Assembly: GCA_947179265.1 (NCBI GenBank)
Contig: CAMXBB010000038.1
Span: 1-9,265 of the forward strand
Length of the DNA: 9,265 bases
Direction of reading: 5' to 3'
Source of the DNA: an uncultured Bacillota bacterium
GTDB lineage: Bacteria > Bacillota_I > Bacilli_A > RF39 > UBA660
The translations under genes and the position numbers were made by a program. The notes under the pieces are model-generated. The model did not search any database and was not told the origin of the DNA. It saw nothing but the letters and a program-made list of their open reading frames with translations. Within the stretch, counting starts at the first letter, position 1; each line of letters opens with the position of its first letter. Shown piece after piece: positions 1 through 4,937 of this stretch.

Positions 1-27
1 ATTCAAGATAATTATACCATAAATTAA
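1..27 (+). CDS. Possible C-terminal end of an upstream gene (partial)
   Basis: Frame 1 is open from the window edge and reads IQDNYTIN before TAA at 25-27; the other two plus frames stop earlier (TAA at 20-22 and at 9-11). In many Firmicutes cysS lies directly upstream of mrnC, so this could be the last residues of cysteinyl-tRNA synthetase, but eight residues are too few to show that. The call rests on position only. Confidence 0.25.
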   Translation: MQDNYTIN

Positions 28-65
28 GTTTTTATATAGTATAAACTTTCTTATTTACTCTTTTT
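26..65 (+). terminator. Weak AT-rich hairpin with pyrimidine tail
   Basis: AAGTTT (26-31) can pair with AAACTT (43-48), followed by a T/C-rich stretch ending in TTTTT at 61-65. The stem has little GC and the T-run is distant, so this is at best a leaky terminator for the upstream gene. Confidence 0.25.
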
Positions 66-66
66 G

Positions 67-75
67 TGGTATTAT
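67..75 (+). promoter_or_regulatory. Candidate extended -10 promoter for mrnC-rlmB-sigH
   Basis: TGG-TATTAT is an extended -10 element. The hexamer 17 bases upstream (TTTCTT, 47-52) is a poor -35, so recognition would depend on the TGN extension. Transcription would start near 82, leaving only about 9 bases before the mrnC ATG at 91, with the GGTGAG ribosome site at the extreme 5' end. Read-through from upstream is an alternative. Confidence 0.4.
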
Positions 76-90
76 TTAGCCGGTGAGAAA

Positions 91-447
91 ATGAATAATT
101 TAGTTATGGCATACCTAGGAGATGCAGTTTATGAATTACACGTTAGAGAATATCTTATAGGTAATGGAGTTGCTAAAGTGAATGATTTACAAAAAAATAG
201 TATAAAATATGTAAGTGCTACCAGTCAAAGACGTATATTAGAAGAATTAATTAATAGAAACTTTTTAACCGATGAAGAAATCGAAATTGTTAATAGAGGT
301 AGAAATGCTGATAGTCATCGTAGTAAAACAACAGATATCATCACCTATAAGAAAGCGACGGGACTAGAATGCTTAATTGGTAATCTATATAAAAATGATA
401 AAGAAAGGTGTAATGAACTATTAAATTACATTACAGGTGAATTATGA
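91..447 (+). CDS. mrnC: Mini-ribonuclease III (23S rRNA maturation)
   Basis: Encodes a 118-residue RNase III-like catalytic domain without a double-stranded-RNA-binding domain, the hallmark of Mini-III. In Bacillus this enzyme trims 23S rRNA precursor ends, using L3-bound precursor as substrate. The N-terminal helix carries YLGDAVYE (8-15), with Asp11 as a predicted metal-binding catalytic residue. NRGRNADS (68-75) is the family's signature second motif, and GLECLIGNLY (91-100) supplies the second catalytic acid, Glu93. ATG at 91 is preferred because GGTGAG precedes it and the protein then begins as family members do; an in-frame TTG at 64 would add nine unlikely residues. The stop TGA (445-447) overlaps the rlmB ATG as ATGA, which implies translational coupling. 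Family identity is secure. Confidence 0.93.
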   Translation: MNNLVMAYLGDAVYELHVREYLIGNGVAKVNDLQKNSIKYVSATSQRRILEELINRNFLTDEEIEIVNRGRNADSHRSKTTDIITYKKATGLECLIGNLYKNDKERCNELLNYITGEL

Positions 448-1115
448 GAGTTTGTGGTAAAAATGTCTTTAATGAATTAGATTTAACTACTGTTCGTAAA
501 GTAAGTATAGCTAATAATTTTAAAGACAAAGATATTATTAATAAAATAAAAGATAATAAATTAAAGTATATTGTTGTAGATAGCAAAGTAATGGATAAAA
601 TGATGCCACATAATCAAGGTATTATTATTGAAATAAATGATTATGAATATAAAGATTTATCAGTTATTGATAATGATAAATTAGTTTTAATGTTAGATCA
701 TTTGGAAGATCCTCATAACTTTGGTGCAATAATAAGAACTTGTGAGGCTAAGGGAATAAAGAATATTATTATTCCAAAAGATAGAAGTGTCATTGTTAAT
801 GATACCGTTATGAAGACAAGTGCAGGAGCTTTGAATCATGTTAACATCATTATGGTTACTAACTTAGTAAATGCTATAAATGAACTTAAAAATAAGGGCT
901 ATTTTGTTTATAGTGCTGAAGCTGATGGGGAAGATTATCGAAGAGTTGATTATAATGATAAAGTACTTTTGGTTATTGGAAGTGAAGGTAATGGTCTTTC
1001 AAGATTGGTTAGAAATAATAGTGATGTTATTTTAAGTATTCCAATGCGTGGAGTTGTCAATAGTTTAAATGCATCAGTAGCAGCTGCTATATTAATATAT
1101 GGAATAGGAGACTAA
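444..1115 (+). CDS. rlmB: 23S rRNA (guanosine-2'-O-)-methyltransferase RlmB, TrmH/SpoU family
   Basis: A 223-residue SPOUT-class methyltransferase predicted to methylate the 2'-OH of G2251 (E. coli numbering) in the P-loop of 23S rRNA using S-adenosylmethionine. The N-terminal substrate-binding subdomain (about 1-72) opens with the GKNVFNEL version of the family's G-x-N-x-V start. The trefoil-knot catalytic domain shows motif 1 at 85-103 (NFGAIIRT, with Asn92 and Arg98), motif 2 at 177-186 (IGSEGNGLS, Glu181) and motif 3 at 199-214 (IPMRG, then NSLNASVA). It is about 20-25 residues shorter than typical bacterial RlmB, mainly in the N-terminal part. Its start overlaps the mrnC stop by four bases, and sigH begins one base after its TAA. 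A different TrmH-family target is possible, but position and motifs favour RlmB. Confidence 0.9.
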   Translation: MRVCGKNVFNELDLTTVRKVSIANNFKDKDIINKIKDNKLKYIVVDSKVMDKMMPHNQGIIIEINDYEYKDLSVIDNDKLVLMLDHLEDPHNFGAIIRTCEAKGIKNIIIPKDRSVIVNDTVMKTSAGALNHVNIIMVTNLVNAINELKNKGYFVYSAEADGEDYRRVDYNDKVLLVIGSEGNGLSRLVRNNSDVILSIPMRGVVNSLNASVAAAILIYGIGD

Positions 1116-1116
1116 G

Positions 1117-1710
1117 ATGCACGAGTATCCTGATAATGAATTAGTAAATATGGTATGTGAAAAAAGTGAAGATGCTAGAGATCTTTTATATGATAAATAT
1201 AAGTATATTGTAGATATTATTTACAACAAGTATCTTAAAAGTGCTTATGCATTAAGTGTAGATCTTAATGAATTAAAACAGGAAGCACTACTTGGATTCT
1301 CAGATGCTTTGGTTAACTATGATCAAGATAAATCAGCATCACTTCCAACTTTTATTTCGATTTGTGTTGAAAGAAGAATAAACAATTATGTAAAAAAGGC
1401 TGATACGCAAAAATATCGTATGCTTAAAGAAGCCTATTCTTTAGATGCTCCTATGAGTGACCATTCTACCTTGAAGGAATACATAGGAGATGACTCAACT
1501 GATCCTGGTAAGACTATCGAGATGGAAGAAAATATTTTAAATTTGAAAAAACAAATTGATGTTTTATTAAGTCCTCGAGAAAAAGAAGTATACGAATTAT
1601 TGATTAATGATTTTTCATATGATGACATATGTACAATTCTTAAGATAAGTCAAAAACAAGTGTATAATACAGTAGCAAGATTAAGAGAAAAAATAAAAAG
1701 TATAATCTAG
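1117..1710 (+). CDS. SigH-type alternative RNA polymerase sigma factor
   Basis: A 197-residue sigma-70 family protein with regions 2 and 4 only. Region 2 runs over about 20-95: DARDLLYDKY aligns with the start of region 2.1, and DLNELKQEALLGFSDALVNY (49-68) is the core-binding and -10 recognition part. PTFISICVERRINNYVKKA (77-95) forms the DNA-melting helix. A short linker (about 96-140) precedes region 4 (about 145-197), whose helix-turn-helix includes LSPREKEVYELL and SYDDICTILKISQKQVYNTV. Its place right after rlmB and before secE is where Bacillus sigH (spo0H) lies, so orthology with SigH is likely. SigH controls competence and early sporulation in Bacillus; its role in this organism cannot be read from the sequence. 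ATAGGAG (1105-1110) lies six bases before the ATG. The usual yacP between rlmB and sigH is absent. Confidence 0.85.
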   Translation: MHEYPDNELVNMVCEKSEDARDLLYDKYKYIVDIIYNKYLKSAYALSVDLNELKQEALLGFSDALVNYDQDKSASLPTFISICVERRINNYVKKADTQKYRMLKEAYSLDAPMSDHSTLKEYIGDDSTDPGKTIEMEENILNLKKQIDVLLSPREKEVYELLINDFSYDDICTILKISQKQVYNTVARLREKIKSII

Positions 1711-1721
1711 TTAAATTATAC

Positions 1722-1750
1722 TTGAATTAAATATTTCCGTGTGTTATATT
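1722..1750 (+). promoter_or_regulatory. Promoter of secE-nusG, embedded in the sigH terminator
   Basis: TTGAAT (1722-1727), a 17-base spacer and TATATT (1745-1750), with an upstream TG giving the extended -10 TGT-TATATT. Predicted start is near 1757, so the secE transcript would begin in the 3' part of the terminator hairpin and could not re-form it. The leader to the secE ATG would be about 46 bases. Confidence 0.68.
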
Positions 1751-1777
1751 ATGGATGTACACGGAAGTGTTTTTTTT
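1735..1777 (+). terminator. Intrinsic terminator of the mrnC-rlmB-sigH operon
   Basis: TTCCGTGT (1735-1742) pairs perfectly with ACACGGAA (1759-1766), extended by G-T pairs, and eight T's follow at 1770-1777. The 16-base loop contains the -10 element of the next promoter, so one stretch serves as terminator for the operon upstream and promoter for secE-nusG. Confidence 0.85.
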
Positions 1778-1802
1778 ATACAAAAAAATTAGAGGTGTTT
1801 TG

Positions 1803-2213
1803 ATGACAAAAAATGAAAAAGATATCAACAATGTAAAAACTAAAAGTAAAAAAGAAAGAAAAGCTGAGTTAAAGAAAGCAAAGAAGATGGAATTCGAAGC
1901 TATGATGGCTGAGAAAAAGAAAATAGACGAAAAAATAGAAAGTCTTTCTAAAGAAAAAAAATCCACTAAGGATAAGAAAAAGAAAAAAAGTATAACTAGT
2001 GAGATTAAAGAACTTAAATATGAAAGAAATAAGATTGGAAAGAAAGATACTTTCTTTGGTGATGTTAGAGAAGAAATGCATCTTGTAAGATGGCCAAGCA
2101 AAGGTGAAGTATTCAAATATTCAGTGGCTTGTTTTATATTCGTAGCATTCTTTGCATTATTCTTTTTTGGAATTGATGCTTTATTTGCTTTAGTAAAGGA
2201 TTTGATTGATTAA
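1803..2213 (+). CDS. secE: Preprotein translocase subunit SecE with long Lys-rich N-terminus
   Basis: The C-terminal part (about 83-136) is a typical SecE: the amphipathic cytoplasmic helix with FFGDVREEMHLVRWPSKGE (84-102), including the conserved W-P dipeptide, then one membrane helix (about 107-127). SecE clamps the two halves of SecY in the membrane. The protein is 136 residues, about twice the usual single-span Firmicutes SecE. The extra N-terminal 80 residues are very rich in Lys and Glu and predicted to be a coiled coil or extended helix in the cytoplasm. ATG 1803 is chosen because AGAGGTG (1791-1797) precedes it by five bases; an in-frame ATG at 1755 lies at or before the predicted transcription start and has no ribosome site. 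The stop overlaps the nusG ATG by one base (TAATG), so the two are probably coupled. rpmG, often upstream of secE, is absent. Confidence 0.92.
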   Translation: MTKNEKDINNVKTKSKKERKAELKKAKKMEFEAMMAEKKKIDEKIESLSKEKKSTKDKKKKKSITSEIKELKYERNKIGKKDTFFGDVREEMHLVRWPSKGEVFKYSVACFIFVAFFALFFFGIDALFALVKDLID

Positions 2214-2755
2214 TGGAAAAATTATGGTATGTAGTAAATACTTATAGTGGACATGAAGCTAAGGTTAAAGAAAAATTAGAGATGCGTGCTGAGACTATGG
2301 GATTCTCAGATTATATTTTTAGAATAATTGTTCCAGAAGAAACTGTTTTTGAAACGATGAAGGATGGCTCTAAGAAAGAAAAGAAACATAAGATGTTTCC
2401 AGGATATATATTAGTTGAGATGATTATGACTGATGAAGCTTGGTATATTGTACGTAATACTCCAGGTGTAACTGGATTTATTGGATCTAGTGGTAAGGGA
2501 GCAAAACCAACACCATTATTACCTCAAGAAATCGATAAGATACTTATTAACATGGGTATGTCTAGAGTTGATGTCGATGCTGAATTAGCTGTAGGTACTA
2601 GAGTATCTATTGTAGATGGACCATTCAAAGGTATGGAAGGTAATATTGATTCAATTGATACTGAAAATTCACGTTTAACAGTACTAATCGATTTATTTGG
2701 ACAAGAGACTCCTGTAGAAGTTGAATTATTCCAAGTAAATGTTGCAAATAACTAA
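2213..2755 (+). CDS. nusG: Transcription termination/antitermination factor NusG
   Basis: A 180-residue NusG that binds the RNA polymerase clamp and modulates pausing, Rho function and transcription-translation coupling. The NGN domain spans about 3-113 and begins KLWYVVNTYSGHE; it includes the conserved KHKMFPGYILVEM (59-71) and WYIVRNTPGVTGFIG (77-91). The C-terminal KOW domain (about 127-178) carries VGTRVSIVDGPFKGMEG (127-143) and the closing FGQETPVEVEL. Length matches Bacillus NusG (about 177). The ATG shares a base with the secE stop; AAAGGA at 2195-2200 is twelve bases upstream, rather far, supporting translational coupling to secE. A strong terminator follows. Confidence 0.97.
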   Translation: MEKLWYVVNTYSGHEAKVKEKLEMRAETMGFSDYIFRIIVPEETVFETMKDGSKKEKKHKMFPGYILVEMIMTDEAWYIVRNTPGVTGFIGSSGKGAKPTPLLPQEIDKILINMGMSRVDVDAELAVGTRVSIVDGPFKGMEGNIDSIDTENSRLTVLIDLFGQETPVEVELFQVNVANN

Positions 2756-2771
2756 TTAATATTAATAAATT

Positions 2772-2805
2772 AACAATCATATACTAATTTATGGTTGTTT
2801 TTTTT
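2772..2805 (+). terminator. Intrinsic terminator of secE-nusG
   Basis: AACAATCAT (2772-2780) pairs with ATGGTTGTT (2791-2799) with one G-T pair and a ten-base loop; eight T's follow at 2798-2805. The right arm and T-tract overlap the -35 region of the rplK promoter. Confidence 0.85.
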
Positions 2806-2823
2806 GCATTTCTGTGGTAATAT
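2795..2823 (+). promoter_or_regulatory. Candidate promoter of rplK-rplA
   Basis: Extended -10 TGG-TAATAT (2815-2823) with TTGTTT (2795-2800) at a 17-base spacing. The -35 hexamer is formed by the terminator's right arm and T-run. Predicted start is near 2830, giving a leader of about 83 bases that begins with an A/T hairpin (2832-2847) and then the L1 box. The -35 is weak, so the call leans on the extended -10 and on the terminator just upstream. Confidence 0.55.
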
Positions 2824-2849
2824 CGTAATTGCTAAAAAAGTTTTTAGTA

Positions 2850-2884
2850 AGTGGGAGGGAAATGCGGATTAGCCCAAAACCACT
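2850..2884 (+). promoter_or_regulatory. L1-binding operator in the rplK leader (23S rRNA mimic)
   Basis: AGTGG (2850-2854) pairs with CCACT (2880-2884). An asymmetric internal loop follows (GA at 2855-2856 against AAAA at 2876-2879), then GGG (2857-2859) pairs with CCC (2873-2875). The order GTGG-GA-GG ... A-rich-CCAC matches the L1-binding stem of 23S rRNA (GUGGGAGG ... ACCAC). L1 is known to repress the L11-L1 operon in several bacteria by binding such a mimic in the mRNA. The site lies inside the predicted leader, 28 bases before the rplK GTG. Structure was judged by eye. Confidence 0.75.
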
Positions 2885-2912
2885 AGCGAAAATACGAAAG
2901 GATGTGTTTTAC

Positions 2913-3494
2913 GTGGCAAAAGAAGTCGTAAAGAAAATTAAATTACAAATTCCTGCTGGAAAAGCTACCCCTGCACCACCTGTTGGTACAGTATTAGGAC
3001 CTGCTGGAATTAACTTACAAGAGTTTTGTACAAAGTATAATGATGCTACTAGAGATAAAATGGGAGATATCGTTCCAGTTGAAATCTCTGTGTACGAAGA
3101 TAGAACATTTGATTTTGTATTAAAGACTCCACCAGCTGCAGAATTAATCAAGAAATATGCTAAGGTTAAATCTGGATCTAAAAAAGGTGCACACGAAATC
3201 GTTGCAACTATCAGTTCTGAAGATGTTAAAGCAATTGCTGAAATTAAGATGCCTGACTTAAATGCTTATACTGTAGAACAAGCAATGAAAATCGTTGCTG
3301 GAACTGCAAGAAATATGGGTATTGCTGTTAAAGGTATGACAGATGCTGAAATGGCTGAAGAAGTTGCAGAAGCTGCAGAAGCTGAAAAGGAAGCAGCTAA
3401 GAGAGAAGCTAAATTAGAGGCTATGGAAGAATCTGCAAATAACGATAACGTTGAAGTAGAAGTAATAACTGAAAAAGCTTCAGAAGAAGAATAA
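2913..3494 (+). CDS. rplK: 50S ribosomal protein L11 with acidic C-terminal extension
   Basis: L11 binds 23S rRNA helices 43-44 at the GTPase-associated centre, next to the L7/L12 stalk. Residues 1-141 are standard L11: KLQIPAGKATPAPPVG (10-25) with the thiopeptide-linked Pro22 and Pro23, KTPPAAELIKKYA (71-83), and the rRNA-binding C-terminal domain with KMPDLNAYTVEQAM (112-125) and AGTARNMGI (129-137). The start is GTG at 2913, preceded by GAAAGGA (2896-2902), because the protein then begins MAKEVVKKIKLQ like all L11; an in-frame TTG at 2829 would add 28 non-homologous residues and lies at or before the predicted transcription start. Two oddities: residues 26-30 read TVLGP where almost all L11 have PALGQ, and about 52 extra residues (142-193), very rich in Glu and Ala, follow the normal end. 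The tail has no known domain I recognise. Confidence 0.95.
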   Translation: MAKEVVKKIKLQIPAGKATPAPPVGTVLGPAGINLQEFCTKYNDATRDKMGDIVPVEISVYEDRTFDFVLKTPPAAELIKKYAKVKSGSKKGAHEIVATISSEDVKAIAEIKMPDLNAYTVEQAMKIVAGTARNMGIAVKGMTDAEMAEEVAEAAEAEKEAAKREAKLEAMEESANNDNVEVEVITEKASEEE

Positions 3495-3518
3495 TTATAA
3501 TAGAAGAATAATTGTAAT
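3485..3518 (+). repeat. 17-bp tandem duplication spanning the rplK stop codon
   Basis: Unit 1 (3485-3501) and unit 2 (3502-3518) begin with the identical 12-mer AGAAGAATAATT and differ at one base (A versus G at unit position 13). The rplK TAA (3492-3494) lies in unit 1, and unit 2 is non-coding. The period is not a multiple of three. It looks like a recent slippage or duplication. Confidence 0.8.
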
Positions 3519-3559
3519 AAATAATATATCCGCTAATAAACCACGATTGGAGGAAACGT

Positions 3560-4258
3560 ATGAGAAAATCAGGAAAGAAATATGTGGAAGCTTCTAAATT
3601 AGTTGAAAAGAATAAAAACTATACACTAGAAGAAGCAGTTAAGTTAGCTAAAGAAACATCAACTACTAAATTTGATAGTTCTGTTGAATTAGCAATAAAA
3701 CTTAATATTGATACTAAAAAAGCTGATCAACAATTAAGAGGGTCTTTAGTGTTACCTAATGGTAATGGTAAAACAAAAAGAATTTTAGTTTTAGCTAAAG
3801 GTTCTGCAGCAGAAGCTGCTAAAAAAGCAGGTGCTGACTTTGTTGGAGAACAAGATTTAATTGATAAGATTGCTAATGAAAATTGGTTTGATTTCGATGT
3901 AATCATTGCTACTCCAGAAATGATGCCTTCTTTAGGAAAGATTGGTAAAGTTTTAGGACCTAAAGGTTTAATGCCAAATCCTAAGACTGGTACTGTTACA
4001 CCAACTCCTGAAAAGGCTGTTGAGGATGTAAAAAAAGGTATGATCGAATATAGAGCAGATTCTTATGGAAACATTCATTGCTCTGTTGGAAAAGTATCTT
4101 TTGATGCAAAAGCTTTAACAGAAAATATTCAATATGTATTAAATATCATAACTAAAGCAAAACCTGCTTCAGTTAAAGGAAAATACATTCAAAATATTTC
4201 TTTATCTACTACAATGGGACCTGGTATCCATGTAGATCAAAATTCTGTTGACATGTAA
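3560..4258 (+). CDS. rplA: 50S ribosomal protein L1
   Basis: A 232-residue L1, the usual length. It forms the mobile L1 stalk that guides deacylated tRNA out of the E site, and it is also the translational repressor of its own operon. Domain I is split (about 1-67 and 160-232) around domain II. Recognisable segments are MRKSGKKYVEASKLV at the start, the signature KIGKVLGPKGLMPNPKTGTV (127-146) and STTMGPGIHVD (216-226) near the end. TGGAGG (3548-3553) precedes the ATG by six bases. The 65-base gap after rplK contains CCGCTAATAAACCAC (3530-3544), which resembles only the 3' half of an L1 site; I see no matching GTGG upstream, so it is not called. No terminator follows; the last codons contain the -35 of the rplJ promoter. 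Confidence 0.97.
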   Translation: MRKSGKKYVEASKLVEKNKNYTLEEAVKLAKETSTTKFDSSVELAIKLNIDTKKADQQLRGSLVLPNGNGKTKRILVLAKGSAAEAAKKAGADFVGEQDLIDKIANENWFDFDVIIATPEMMPSLGKIGKVLGPKGLMPNPKTGTVTPTPEKAVEDVKKGMIEYRADSYGNIHCSVGKVSFDAKALTENIQYVLNIITKAKPASVKGKYIQNISLSTTMGPGIHVDQNSVDM

Positions 4259-4276
4259 TAATTAACATGTTATATT
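4248..4276 (+). promoter_or_regulatory. Strong promoter of rplJ-rplL; -35 inside rplA
   Basis: A consensus TTGACA (4248-4253) is formed by the last codons of rplA (Val-Asp-Met). After a 17-base spacer comes TATATT (4271-4276), preceded by TG for an extended -10 (TGT-TATATT). Predicted start is near 4283, right at the first hairpin of the L10 leader. The 6-base palindrome ACATGT occurs twice, at 4251-4256 and 4265-4270. Confidence 0.78.
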
Positions 4277-4281
4277 AATCA

Positions 4282-4395
4282 GGTAAAAAAACTTATTACC
4301 GAAGACAGTAGGGGAAGAAATTCTTAATAATCCTACCGAGGGAGAGTTATATATCTTTATAAATATATGAACTTTCCTTAACGGAAAGTTTTTTT
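4282..4395 (+). ncRNA. L10 leader: autoregulatory attenuator of rplJ-rplL
   Basis: The element starts with a GGTAA/TTACC hairpin (4282-4286/4296-4300). The diagnostic AGACAGTAGG (4303-4312) follows; its GTAGG pairs with CCTAC (4332-4336) to form the L10-binding, kink-turn-containing arm that ends in CCTACCGAGG. Downstream, AACTTTCC (4370-4377) can form two exclusive stems. One is a terminator with GGAAAGTT (4383-4390) and seven T's (4389-4395). The other is an antiterminator with GGAGAGTT (4341-4348), extended by ATATAT (4349-4354) against ATATAT (4363-4368): 14 pairs with one bulged G and one G-T. In Bacillus, L10 complexed with L7/L12 binds this leader and promotes termination, so surplus stalk protein shuts off its own synthesis; the same logic is inferred here. 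Confidence 0.93.
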
Positions 4396-4418
4396 ATAAA
4401 TATAAAAGGAGGACATAT

Positions 4419-4916
4419 ATGGCAAGCGAGAAAATTCTTAATGCAAAAAGAGAAACTGTTGCTGAAATAACTAATAAATTAAAGAACTCTCAAAGTGTTA
4501 TTTTATTTAGATATGCTGAAAGCACAGTTGCTGATATGCAAGAATTACGTAGAGAACTAAAGAAAGTCGATAGTGAACTAAAAGTTTACAAGAATACTCT
4601 TGTAAAAAGAGCTTTAGATGATATGAACATTGATTTATCTAGTTTCTTAGAGGGACCAAACGCTATAGTTTTTGGTAAAGAATTGCTAGAACCTATCAAG
4701 GCTTTAGATTCATTTGCTAAAGAACATAAGAATGTTGAAGTTATCACAGGAATTGTTAATGGTGAAGTAGTTACTCTAGATGCTATTAAAAATTATGCTT
4801 CTATTCCATCTATGGAAGGATTACTTACTATGTTTGCTGGTGGATTGATAGAACACGTAAAAAATCTATCTATTGCACTTAATTTATATGCCGATCAATT
4901 AGGTGACCAAAACTAA
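4419..4916 (+). CDS. rplJ: 50S ribosomal protein L10 (stalk base)
   Basis: A 165-residue L10, normal length for Firmicutes (about 166). L10 anchors the L7/L12 dimers to 23S rRNA beside L11 to make the flexible stalk that recruits GTPase factors. The rRNA-binding N-terminal domain (about 1-130) includes VAEITNKLKNSQSVILFRYA (14-33), ELRRELKKVDSELKVYKNTL (42-61) and the FLEGPNAIVFG segment. The C-terminal helix (from about 133, GLLTMFAGGLIEHVKNLSIAL) is the L7/L12-binding part. AAAAGGAGG (4404-4412) is six bases before the ATG. Expression is set by the L10 leader just upstream. It is followed twelve bases later by rplL material, so the two are one unit. Confidence 0.97.
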   Translation: MASEKILNAKRETVAEITNKLKNSQSVILFRYAESTVADMQELRRELKKVDSELKVYKNTLVKRALDDMNIDLSSFLEGPNAIVFGKELLEPIKALDSFAKEHKNVEVITGIVNGEVVTLDAIKNYASIPSMEGLLTMFAGGLIEHVKNLSIALNLYADQLGDQN

Positions 4917-4937
4917 TAAAAGGAAGGAATGACGAAA

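Noticed and set aside
445..480. Possible code 4 (TGA as Trp), suggested by the Mollicutes-like character
   Set aside because: mrnC ends on TGA in a standard ATGA overlap at the expected protein length, all conserved Trp codons seen are TGG, and no gene needs TGA read-through.
1751..1792. 13-codon ORF (starting MDVHG) as a leader peptide
   Set aside because: No ribosome site; it would start before the predicted transcript 5' end.
1755..1802. Upstream in-frame ATG start for secE
   Set aside because: It lies at or before the predicted transcription start, in the terminator arm, without a ribosome site; ATG 1803 has AGAGGTG at proper spacing.
2829..2912. N-terminal extension of L11 from TTG 2829
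   Set aside because: The added residues are unlike any L11 and overlap the L1 operator; GTG 2913 gives the family N-terminus.
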